Positions 1-7,249 of a stretch of DNA of 64,000 bases are shown in pieces. The number at the start of each line of letters is the position of its first letter. Position 1 is the stretch's first letter. The notes below the pieces were generated by a model. That model did no database searches and was not told where the DNA came from. It saw nothing but the letters and a program-made list of their open reading frames with translations. Source of the DNA: Lachnospiraceae bacterium. GTDB taxonomy: Bacteria; Bacillota_A; Clostridia; Lachnospirales; Lachnospiraceae. The translations under genes and the position numbers were made by a program. The stretch spans positions 186,001-250,000 of the forward strand of contig JAGAIR010000004.1 in assembly GCA_017626435.1 (NCBI GenBank), read 5' to 3'.

Positions 1-96
1 ATAAAAGCACCGAAAATAACACCGGGTACGTATTACATGGCCCGCTGTTAAACTCTCTGTGACAGCAAAATTACTGCCATCTTCTGAATAAAATGT

Positions 97-864
97 CTAA
101 AATCCTAATAATCCAAAATACCACTCTATCACAAACTGCCCCCACATTGCAGTCAGCCAAATGCCTACGGATAGATATGGTCCCATCGCCAAACGGTGTT
201 CGGCATTGTTTATCTTCATTCGCATCACATGGATTACTGATCCAAGAATACATCCCAGGAAAAAGGCCAGTATTGCAGCCTTCCATCCCAGCAGCAAACC
301 AGCTCCAGCCATCAGTTTAATATCTCCACCGCCGATTCCCCTACCGACGGTAACAAGATAGATGAATAGCAAAAAGCCACTGACAGCAACCATACCAATT
401 ACATGATTTCTCCAGTCTGCTCTGTCAATCGCCGTAGCCGCCACACCCAACAGGAAGATAAACACATTAATCCCGTTCGGAATCTCCATGGTGCGAAAAT
501 CAATTACACTTAAAACAATAAGGGCGGATGTCAGGAGACAATATAAAACACTTAACAAGTTCCAACCGTTCGCCAAGAAAACGATCACATATAATGCTCC
601 ATTCAATCCTTCTACTAAGGGATACTGAAGCGATAACTTCGTGTGACACTTCCTGCATCTGCCCCTTAGAAAAAGAAAACTAAATAATGGAACCAAGTCA
701 TACCAGCATAGCTGGTAACCACAGCTCATACAATGCGAGTGCGGCAGCACAATGCTTTCTTTTTGAGGTATCCGAAAAATACATACATTTAGAAAACTTC
801 CGATAACAACCCCAAAGAGAAAGACCAATATGTATAATATGATGTAGCTCGCTATTTCTGGCAT
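97..864 (-). CDS. pilD: Prepilin peptidase (type IV leader peptidase, A24 family)
   Basis: This membrane aspartyl protease cleaves the leader of type IV prepilins and usually N-methylates the new N-terminus. It is 255 aa with several hydrophobic segments. After the first segment there is a CxxC...CxxC zinc-binding cytoplasmic loop (residues about 45-75). The two catalytic aspartates are visible in a VIDFRTMEIPN-type motif and in the GGGDIKLM (GxGD) motif. An AGGAG ribosome binding site lies 8 nt before the ATG. It is the last complete gene of the pilus operon here, 56 bp after the prepilin it should process. The length is typical for the family and the call is secure. Confidence 0.95.
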   Translation of the reverse strand: MPEIASYIILYILVFLFGVVIGSFLNVCIFRIPQKESIVLPHSHCMSCGYQLCWYDLVPLFSFLFLRGRCRKCHTKLSLQYPLVEGLNGALYVIVFLANGWNLLSVLYCLLTSALIVLSVIDFRTMEIPNGINVFIFLLGVAATAIDRADWRNHVIGMVAVSGFLLFIYLVTVGRGIGGGDIKLMAGAGLLLGWKAAILAFFLGCILGSVIHVMRMKINNAEHRLAMGPYLSVGIWLTAMWGQFVIEWYFGLLGF

Positions 865-920
865 GACAATGACTCCTAATATATCACAACAATCTTGCCG
901 CTATAAAGGCATAAAACTTA

Positions 921-1436
921 TTAGCCCTCTGATTCAACAAGGTTTTTACTTCCTGCAGTCGGTGCTGTTGATGCAGTACCAGTACCCTTACCATCTTGAG
1001 CCGGTACCCATACCTGAATCTTTCCAGTAGCATTATCTATATTAATATAGATATCGCCGCCCTTCATTAATTTAGACTTCAACTGTCCCTTACAATTTGT
1101 TTCAATAGTAGCAATTGCTGTTCCACTTCTCAAATCCTGGAATTCTGTAACTGTCTGTGCATTAGCAATATTCTCTAAGTTACCCAGCGTATCAATGCCT
1201 CCTGTACATGACTCGCCACTCTGTGCCACAGCTGAAACAATATCAGTACAAATCGCACTAATAACCTGCTGATCTTTTGCCTGACGCGATTTTTCCATAT
1301 AAGGAATAACCTGACTAGCTACAATACCCACTAAGATAGCCATAATAGCCATAACAATGATCAACTCAACAAGAGAGAAACCTTTCTTGTCATTTTCCTG
1401 TAACTTTGCGAGATAATTCTTAACTAATTTTTTCAT
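921..1436 (-). CDS. Type IV prepilin (major pilin-like)
   Basis: This is a 171-aa pilin precursor. A short basic leader ends in KKGFSLVELIIVMAIM, the class III cleavage motif (cut after G, with F at +1 and E at +5). A hydrophobic N-terminal helix and a polar C-terminal domain with three Cys follow. The start at 1436 is chosen because AGGGAG lies at good spacing there. An ATG 36 nt further upstream lacks such a site. The gene sits between pilC and the peptidase, as expected for the main pilin of a Gram-positive type IV pilus. The last 25 residues are rich in Gly, Thr and Ala and probably flexible. Confidence 0.93.
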   Translation of the reverse strand: MKKLVKNYLAKLQENDKKGFSLVELIIVMAIMAILVGIVASQVIPYMEKSRQAKDQQVISAICTDIVSAVAQSGESCTGGIDTLGNLENIANAQTVTEFQDLRSGTAIATIETNCKGQLKSKLMKGGDIYINIDNATGKIQVWVPAQDGKGTGTASTAPTAGSKNLVESEG

Positions 1437-1518
1437 AATATAATCTCCCTTTCTAAAAAAATATTTATTCAAAGACTGTTCTTGGCACAGTCTAAGATAC
1501 TAACTTGATATGTGCCGC

Positions 1519-2733
1519 TTATGAATTTTCCGCCGCACCATAGATAGACATCATCGGTGCCATGATTGCCAGCATAATTGGCACTACAATCCCCGCCATC
1601 AGTACAATAATCAGCGGCTCCATAACTGAAGTAACTGCTTTTGTTGCCGCTTCCACTTCATTCTCATAAAAATCAGCGGCATGTTCCAGCATTTCCTCCA
1701 TATTACCTGTTTCCTCACCAATTGCTGCCATATTATAAAGCAATGGAGGAAATACGCCCGATGCCTCCAACGGTTGAGATAACGGAGTTCCTCTTTCCAC
1801 ATCTTTTTTTGCTTCCTCCAACACTTTCTGTATAATACGGTTACTCATAATCTTCGTTACGATTTCTATTGCAGTTACCATCGGAATGCCGGAAGCCATC
1901 AATGTACTCAAGGTACGTGCTAGTCTGGCAGCTGCAGATTTCACAGACAAATCTCCAGCCAAAGGTATTTTCAAAATCAACCTTCCCACTACAACAGCCC
2001 CTGTCTCAGTTTTTATAAAAATCCGAATACTGATAATCAGAGCAATCACCACTCCCAGCACTATCGGCCACCAGTGTATCAACCCATTACTGATATTCAT
2101 CACTAACACAGTAATCGCTGGTAAACTTGCCCCTGCTCCCTCTAACGTATCCTTAAACTGAGGAATAACATACATCAACATCAATGCAACAACACCAATA
2201 ACTACCACCAAAAGCACGCAAGGATAAATCATCGCCTGCTTAATCATCCCTGCAGTCTTATTATCCTTTTCAAATTGTTCTGCCATACGCCGAAAAGACA
2301 CTTCCAAACTACCAGATGCCTCACCGGCCTCCACCATATTTAACAAGATTGGAGGAAAAATATCCTCCTGCGCTCTCATGGCATCTGCCAGAGTCTCCCC
2401 TTTCTCCACCAGGATTCTGGTATTGTCCAATGCTTTCTTCAGATGTTTGTTTTCCACCTGGTCTGTCATCATATGTAATGCCTGTATAACAGTCACACCT
2501 GCATGCAGGATACTTTCAAACTGCTTACAGAAAATAGACAAATCTTTCGCTTTCACCTTTTTTCCGATATTAATACTAATTTCTTTATTCAATGCATTGG
2601 GAACTTCTATCGAAACAGGAATTAATCCCTCTGCTTTCAATGCATTCTTTGCTGCCGCCTCGTTTGCAGCCTCAATCGTACCTTTTTTCTGTTTTCCGCT
2701 GGCTTCAATCGCCACATAATTAAAAGATGCCAA
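1519..2733 (-). CDS. pilC: Type IV pilus inner-membrane platform protein PilC/GspF
   Basis: This polytopic platform protein couples the PilB/PilT motors to pilin assembly. It has 404 aa with two tandem T2SF domains (about residues 65-190 and 270-395), each carrying the family's GE.SG or GEETG stretch, and three transmembrane segments near 170, 220 and 380. The start is TTG, preceded by AAGGGTG. No in-frame ATG lies near. It has its own promoter candidate 50 bp upstream, so it may be transcribed apart from pilB-pilT. Confidence 0.95.
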   Translation of the reverse strand: MASFNYVAIEASGKQKKGTIEAANEAAAKNALKAEGLIPVSIEVPNALNKEISINIGKKVKAKDLSIFCKQFESILHAGVTVIQALHMMTDQVENKHLKKALDNTRILVEKGETLADAMRAQEDIFPPILLNMVEAGEASGSLEVSFRRMAEQFEKDNKTAGMIKQAMIYPCVLLVVVIGVVALMLMYVIPQFKDTLEGAGASLPAITVLVMNISNGLIHWWPIVLGVVIALIISIRIFIKTETGAVVVGRLILKIPLAGDLSVKSAAARLARTLSTLMASGIPMVTAIEIVTKIMSNRIIQKVLEEAKKDVERGTPLSQPLEASGVFPPLLYNMAAIGEETGNMEEMLEHAADFYENEVEAATKAVTSVMEPLIIVLMAGIVVPIMLAIMAPMMSIYGAAENS

Positions 2734-2784
2734 TTCATCACCCTTTTCTTTCTTTGTCTCTAGTAGACGGTATTTTATTCATTT

Positions 2785-2813
2785 ATTGTACTACAGGAGT
2801 AGCATTTTCGCAA
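2785..2813 (-). promoter_or_regulatory. Promoter candidate for pilC
   Basis: Read leftward, there is a -35 TTGCGA (2808-2813), a 17-bp spacer and a -10 TACAAT (2785-2790), 52 bp before the TTG start of pilC. A small inverted repeat, TTGTGAA-N8-TTCACAA, lies about 30 bp further upstream and could be an operator. This would explain how the pilC-pilin-peptidase part is expressed across the 0.5-kb gap after pilT. Confidence 0.5.
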
Positions 2814-2995
2814 CCAGATTTCCTAATTTTGTGAACAAAACTATTCACAATTTTTTCACGAAATCTTTATATACTTTTACCAAAAAGGTCGAAAAACACA
2901 ATTTTTCCTACATATTATTTGAAACTATTTACATATAATTACCTTAATTTACAGAAATCTCCTTTGCAGATTCCATGTGCGTCATGCACTGTGAG

Positions 2996-3117
2996 CCTGC
3001 TTATATGCAGGCATAACGCAGTCTCACTTTCGACTTCGCGTAAACCTATGGTTCGCGGTCTCGTTCACCTGCTTATATGCAAGCATAACGCAGTCTCACT
3101 TTCGACTTCGCGTAAAC
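2996..3117. repeat. 50-bp direct repeat pair, 72-bp period
   Basis: Two 50-bp copies (2996-3045 and 3068-3117) differ by one base. They are separated by 22 bp and lie in the 541-bp gene-free gap between pilC and pilT. Each carries TTATATGCA near its start and ends in CGCGTAAAC. No reading frame across them resembles a protein. Only two copies are seen, with no cas genes, so this is not a CRISPR. Together with the hairpin at 3119-3157 it may be a dispersed intergenic element. Confidence 0.75.
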
Positions 3118-3118
3118 A

Positions 3119-3157
3119 ACAATAGCCGCTCCGGCTGGGGACCGGAACGGCTATTGT
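3119..3157 (-). terminator. Long hairpin downstream of pilT, probable terminator
   Basis: Arms of 16 nt (3119-3134 and 3142-3157) pair with one mismatch around a 7-nt loop. The stem is GC-rich in its upper half. There is no strong T-run on either side, so it may be a weak terminator, an mRNA 3'-end stabiliser, or part of the adjoining repeat element. It starts about 120 bp past the pilT stop. Confidence 0.5.
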
Positions 3158-3274
3158 GGGCTGAATTTAAAATTCATACCGCAGACAACTATATTATAGC
3201 ATATTTTTAAAGTTTGTCTCGCGTAATCATCCTACATTTTTCGACAAAAACCACTTTCCTATCCTATCTATCCA

Positions 3275-4333
3275 TCAGAACAATTTCCGCTTAAGCACTT
3301 CTGGTTCCTGTGAAAATTCCAGAGCCACATCTGCAGATATTTTCAAATCATGATACAAATCGTAGATAGCATCATCCATGGTCTGCATCCCTAACTTCTT
3401 ACTGGTCTGAATGGTGGATGGAATCTGATGCGTCTTTCCATCACGAATATTACTTGCTATCGCTGGTATTGAATGCATTACTTCATAAGCTGCCACTCGT
3501 CCTTTTCCATCCGAAGTCGGCATCAGCTGCTGGGACACAACAGCCAGCAACACCATCGCCAGCTGCACACGAATCTGCTGCTGCTGGTGAGGCGGAAATA
3601 CATCAATAACACGGTCTACTGTAGCAGCCGCACCAATCGTATGCAGAGTAGAAAATACCAGATGACCAGTCTCTGCCGCAGTAATTGCTGCTGCAATAGT
3701 TTCCTGGTCACGCATCTCGCCCACCAGAATAACATCCGGATCCTCACGAAGTGCAGCACGGAGACCATTACTGAAAGACAATGTATCAAATCCTATTTCA
3801 CGCTGATTAACAATCGAGTTTTTATGTACATGCAGGTACTCGATCGGGTCCTCCAGTGTAATAATATGTTCCTTACGGTTTTCATTTATCATATTGATCA
3901 GAGATGCCAGGGTCGTAGACTTACCACTACCGGTAGGTCCCGTAACCAGAACCAGACCGCGTTTTCTCTTTGCCAGGTCCATGACAGACCACGGCAGTCC
4001 TAATTTTTCCGGCTCTGGAATCACCGTATTGATCAAACGGAGAACTGCTGCAAAGGATGATTTCTGACGGAATACATTTACACGAAAACGCCCCAGCCCT
4101 TCCACGCTGTGGGAAAAGTCAGCCTCACCATCACGCTTCAGTGCAGCCACCTGCCGCTCATTCATAATAGAAAGAACAAGTGTCTGTGTATCCTGTGGTG
4201 TCAGCACATATGGAATAATATCCTCTAACGTACCATTCACACGCATTTTGGGAGGAAGCCCTACTGTAATATGTACATCGGACGCCCCGGTTTCTCTTGC
4301 TACCTGTAACAAATTTGTCATTGTAACTTCCAT
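3275..4333 (-). CDS. pilT: Type IV pilus retraction ATPase PilT
   Basis: This hexameric cytoplasmic AAA-type ATPase powers pilus retraction. It is 353 aa. The N-terminal PAS-like domain carries the ASDVHITVGLPP signature of PilT. The C-terminal RecA-like core shows Walker A GPTGSGKST, an Asp box (ITLEDPIEY), Walker B (VILVGEMRD) and a His box (LVFSTLHT). The AIRNLIRE retraction motif is not intact: the equivalent stretch reads ASNIRDGK. The start at 4333 is preferred because GGAGGGG lies just before it. An upstream ATG at 4423 would add 30 residues without homology. It directly follows pilB. Confidence 0.95.
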   Translation of the reverse strand: MEVTMTNLLQVARETGASDVHITVGLPPKMRVNGTLEDIIPYVLTPQDTQTLVLSIMNERQVAALKRDGEADFSHSVEGLGRFRVNVFRQKSSFAAVLRLINTVIPEPEKLGLPWSVMDLAKRKRGLVLVTGPTGSGKSTTLASLINMINENRKEHIITLEDPIEYLHVHKNSIVNQREIGFDTLSFSNGLRAALREDPDVILVGEMRDQETIAAAITAAETGHLVFSTLHTIGAAATVDRVIDVFPPHQQQQIRVQLAMVLLAVVSQQLMPTSDGKGRVAAYEVMHSIPAIASNIRDGKTHQIPSTIQTSKKLGMQTMDDAIYDLYHDLKISADVALEFSQEPEVLKRKLF

Positions 4334-4422
4334 TTTTCTACCCCTCCATATTGCCTTGCTTCTTCTTCCCAACACTTCATTTTGTCTATTCCGTAAATCA
4401 GCCCGAATTTTCGGCGGATGCA

Positions 4423-6168
4423 TTAGTTGTCATACGCCACACGGTGTACCTCGTTCAGAGTAGTGATTCCCTCCAGGACCAGTTTGTTTGCTGACATAAC
4501 CAATGTATTCATTCCCTCATCGATAGCGGTTTTTTCAATTTCCTCCACACTGCCACCAGTGCTGATGATCCGCTTCAACTTTGGCGACATCTGCATGATC
4601 TCATAAATACCGATACGTCCTTTATAACCAGCTCCACCACATTCCAGACATTCTTCTTTCCCAATCGTAGCATGCGGTATCAGGATCTCTTCTCCCCACT
4701 TTTCTTCCGGCACACCAAGTTCTTTCTTTTCTATATCCTCTGCCGGCAACATCTGCTTACATCTTGGACACACACGCCGAAGCAGTCGCTGTGCAATAAC
4801 ACCAATCACCGCATCACCGATCAGATAATGCTCAATTCCCATATCTGCCAGTCGCGTAATGGTACTGGCAGCACTGTTGGTATGCAGTGTACTAACTACC
4901 AAATGACCTGTGATAGCAGATTCCACGGCAATGCCAGCCGTCTCACCATCTCGGATCTCACCAATCATAATGATATCTGGATCCTGACGCAAGATAGAAC
5001 GAAGTGCTGCTGCAAAGGTCAGCCCCGCCTTGGGATTAGTCTGTACCTGATTGATTCCATTGATATTTGCCTCGACCGGATCCTCTACTGTGATAATATT
5101 TACTTCCTCCGTATTCAGCTCACTCAGCGCGGTATACAGCGTGGTAGACTTACCACTACCCGTTGGTCCTGTAACCAGCATAATCCCATTTGGATGCTTC
5201 AAAATATCTTCAAACCGTTTCAATTCCTCCGGTTTAAAACCCAAGTCCTTTTTGTCACGGCTGAGTGCAGTCTTCTGCGCAAGACGCATAACGATCTTTT
5301 CTCCATATACAGTAGGCAGAATGGATACACGGATATCATACTCCTGTCGATCAACAATACTGGTCATACGACCATCCTGCGGCTTTCTTTTCTCAGAAAT
5401 ATCCATGCCGCCAACAATCTTGATACGCGCCACCATAGCCGAAAGCAATGAAATATCATGGCGCATGGCCTCCATCAAAACACCATCCACACGATAGCGG
5501 ATACGTAACTGGTTTTCCAGTGGCTCGATATGAATATCCGATGCTCTTTTATGTACCGCCTGCTCAATGATCTGATTGACCAAACGTACGATGGGAGCCT
5601 GTTTTACTTCTTCTGAATCTGCAGTTTTATTTTTTTCAATATTACCATACTTTTCCTGACGCTCCTTGGCATACTGGTCAGCCACTTTCATTGCCTCTGA
5701 ATTGCCATAGAAACGATCGATCGCCTGTGCCACATCCTTGACAGTAGTAACACGTACTTCTATCTGAAGTCCGGTGATGATAGACAAATCATCCATCGCG
5801 ATCATATCCAGAGGATCGCTAAATGCTACCCGCAGCAGATTCGGATTATCCGGTGCAAACTCATATGGTATCAGCATATATTTTCTGAGCACCTTCTCGT
5901 CTACCAGTGCCAACACCTCATCCTCTATGGTAATACCCGCCAGATGAACACGCTCCAGCCCCATCTGGTGACAAAGCGCCTCTGCGATAATCTCATCATT
6001 CATGATGCCCATATCCACAAGAGTCATACCTAATTTCTGACCATTTCCGGCTTCTTTCTGACGCTGTAATGCTTCCTCCAGCTGTTCCTGAGTAATTACT
6101 CCGGCTCCCAGCAGCAAATCACCCAGACGCTTTTTTCGCCGTAATCTACTTGCAATTGAATTCTCCAT
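4423..6168 (-). CDS. pilB: Type IV pilus assembly ATPase PilB/GspE
   Basis: This is the extension motor of the pilus, 581 aa. The N-terminal MshEN-like domain (about residues 10-150) begins with RKKRLGDLLL. The RecA core has Walker A GPTGSGKST, Asp box ITVEDPVE, Walker B IIMIGEIRD and the His box STLHTN. A tetracysteine zinc site follows (CPRC about residue 465 and CLEC about residue 508). It is first in the operon as seen, with a near-consensus promoter 75 bp upstream and a GGGGGAAAAGAG ribosome site. Length and motif order are typical. Confidence 0.96.
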   Translation of the reverse strand: MENSIASRLRRKKRLGDLLLGAGVITQEQLEEALQRQKEAGNGQKLGMTLVDMGIMNDEIIAEALCHQMGLERVHLAGITIEDEVLALVDEKVLRKYMLIPYEFAPDNPNLLRVAFSDPLDMIAMDDLSIITGLQIEVRVTTVKDVAQAIDRFYGNSEAMKVADQYAKERQEKYGNIEKNKTADSEEVKQAPIVRLVNQIIEQAVHKRASDIHIEPLENQLRIRYRVDGVLMEAMRHDISLLSAMVARIKIVGGMDISEKRKPQDGRMTSIVDRQEYDIRVSILPTVYGEKIVMRLAQKTALSRDKKDLGFKPEELKRFEDILKHPNGIMLVTGPTGSGKSTTLYTALSELNTEEVNIITVEDPVEANINGINQVQTNPKAGLTFAAALRSILRQDPDIIMIGEIRDGETAGIAVESAITGHLVVSTLHTNSAASTITRLADMGIEHYLIGDAVIGVIAQRLLRRVCPRCKQMLPAEDIEKKELGVPEEKWGEEILIPHATIGKEECLECGGAGYKGRIGIYEIMQMSPKLKRIISTGGSVEEIEKTAIDEGMNTLVMSANKLVLEGITTLNEVHRVAYDN

Positions 6169-6242
6169 CTCTTTTCCCCCATACTAATGTTATAAATGCC
6201 GTACCACTCTCTGCATTTTCAACAGAGAAATCTATTCCTTAT

Positions 6243-6271
6243 ATTATAATCTTTTATCGACTATTTGGCAA
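6243..6271 (-). promoter_or_regulatory. Promoter of the pilB-pilT operon
   Basis: Read leftward: -35 TTGCCA (6266-6271), a 17-bp spacer and -10 TATAAT (6243-6248), about 75 bp before the pilB start. It nearly abuts the stop codon of the preceding gene at 6274. Confidence 0.7.
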
Positions 6272-6273
6272 GT

Positions 6274-6792
6274 TTATTCCATCATTTCAAATGGTATCTG
6301 AATACTTTTAAAAAAACACATCACAGCATCATCCCATGCCTTTTCTATGGTCTTGTCCAAAAGGAACTCAGAAAATGCGATCCCTGTTATCAAGGTAAGC
6401 ACTCCCTGCTCATAGCGAAGCTGTAAAAACAGATCCGGATGATACTGATGATACAGCTTTAATACACCAGAATCAGCCAGCAGTTCTTCTGCCATTTTAT
6501 GACTTGCCCGGAAAGAAATCCTCATGATCTCCGGCGTCTGATTTCCCTTGATATAAGAGAATACCACTGTTCTGATTTCTTTCCAGCTCATCCAGCAAAC
6601 ATCTTCCAGAGCCTCCTGTTCCATCAGCTTCCAGGTCTCAGTATCATACCATTTTTGATTTCTGCGTCCGGATAATGTCATTTTAGATGCAGTTACAAGC
6701 TCTGCCTGTTCTAACAGAAACGAATCAAACTCTTTTTTAAGAAGTAATTTTGTCATAAAATTTTTTATATCATTTATTTTTAAGCCAATCAT
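6274..6792 (-). CDS. DUF5721-like protein of unknown function
   Basis: This is a soluble protein of 172 aa without signal or membrane segment, beginning MIGLKINDIKNFM. It resembles a family restricted to Lachnospiraceae and relatives (DUF5721), found near the pilus genes or alone, with no known function. The upstream ATGs of the longer frame lie in the divergent promoter region, so the start at 6792 is preferred although its ribosome site (AGCGGGAT) is weak. The C-terminal half has alternating charged and aromatic residues and ends in SIQIPFEMME. Confidence 0.75.
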   Translation of the reverse strand: MIGLKINDIKNFMTKLLLKKEFDSFLLEQAELVTASKMTLSGRRNQKWYDTETWKLMEQEALEDVCWMSWKEIRTVVFSYIKGNQTPEIMRISFRASHKMAEELLADSGVLKLYHQYHPDLFLQLRYEQGVLTLITGIAFSEFLLDKTIEKAWDDAVMCFFKSIQIPFEMME

Positions 6793-6835
6793 AAAATCCC
6801 GCTTTCTGTACATACTATCATGGTGACCAAACATC

Positions 6836-6871
6836 CCGGAAGGAAACATGATCCTGGATGTTTCCTTTCGG
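6836..6871. promoter_or_regulatory. Inverted repeat between divergent genes
   Basis: Two 14-nt arms (6836-6849 and 6858-6871) pair fully with one G-T pair around an 8-nt loop. It lies in the 145-bp gap between the leftward DUF5721-like gene and the rightward Cys-rich gene. No T-run follows on either strand, so an operator or 5'-UTR structure is more likely than a terminator. Confidence 0.5.
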
Positions 6872-6937
6872 AATCGATGTTTCGTCTTTATATAGAGAGT
6901 GAATAAGCCGTTCATTACGGCAGAAAGTGAGGCCATC

Positions 6938-7129
6938 ATGAAAAAAGATGAAAAGACAATGAAAGAAGTTGCTGAACGTTGTACTAAGTTCTGCCCTTGT
7001 AATGATTGCAGCTGCACCAACTCTACTGCAGCAAACAAGATTTCCTGCAGCTCATGCAAACATTACACCCCAGATAAGGTCTGTGACATCGACCTGTATG
7101 CTGAAATCGTGAGCAATCACAATCTGTAG
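6938..7129 (+). CDS. Small cysteine-rich protein
   Basis: This protein of 63 aa has eight cysteines arranged CxxFCPCxxCxC, CSSC and a final C in YTPDKVCDIDLY, suggesting one or two metal (zinc or Fe-S) sites. It starts at an ATG 5 nt after GTGAGG. The function is unknown. Similar short Cys-rich proteins are common in Clostridia. It is the only rightward gene in this part and is transcribed away from the DUF5721-like gene. Confidence 0.7.
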   Translation: MKKDEKTMKEVAERCTKFCPCNDCSCTNSTAANKISCSSCKHYTPDKVCDIDLYAEIVSNHNL

Positions 7130-7206
7130 CAGCTACTATCAAATGAAGCAAATCCCGGCAGACGGCAGATATTCCAAGTCACTCTGACTGCCAGTCCTAC
7201 CGGAGA

Positions 7207-7230
7207 AACAGCCGGAGATTCCCGGCTGTT
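7207..7230 (+). terminator. Weak terminator-like hairpin between convergent genes
   Basis: The arms AACAGCCGG (7207-7215) and CCGGCTGTT (7222-7230) pair perfectly with a 6-nt loop, between the stop of the Cys-rich gene and the stop of the GH13 gene. The T-tract is poor. It may serve both strands. Confidence 0.5.
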
Positions 7231-7249
7231 ACATAATCAGCATAATTTA

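Noticed and set aside
1..96. Another pilus gene at the left edge
   Set aside because: The frame after the peptidase stop is open for about 30 codons but has no start codon or ribosome site and no pilin motif. Too little sequence is present.
2996..3117. Direct repeats as a CRISPR array
   Set aside because: Only two copies, spacer of 22 bp, no cas genes near. The pair looks like part of an intergenic element.
4672..5451. Long rightward frame (259 aa) opposite pilB
   Set aside because: Its sequence has no family-like pattern and it lies fully inside pilB, a clear gene with all motifs. It is a shadow.
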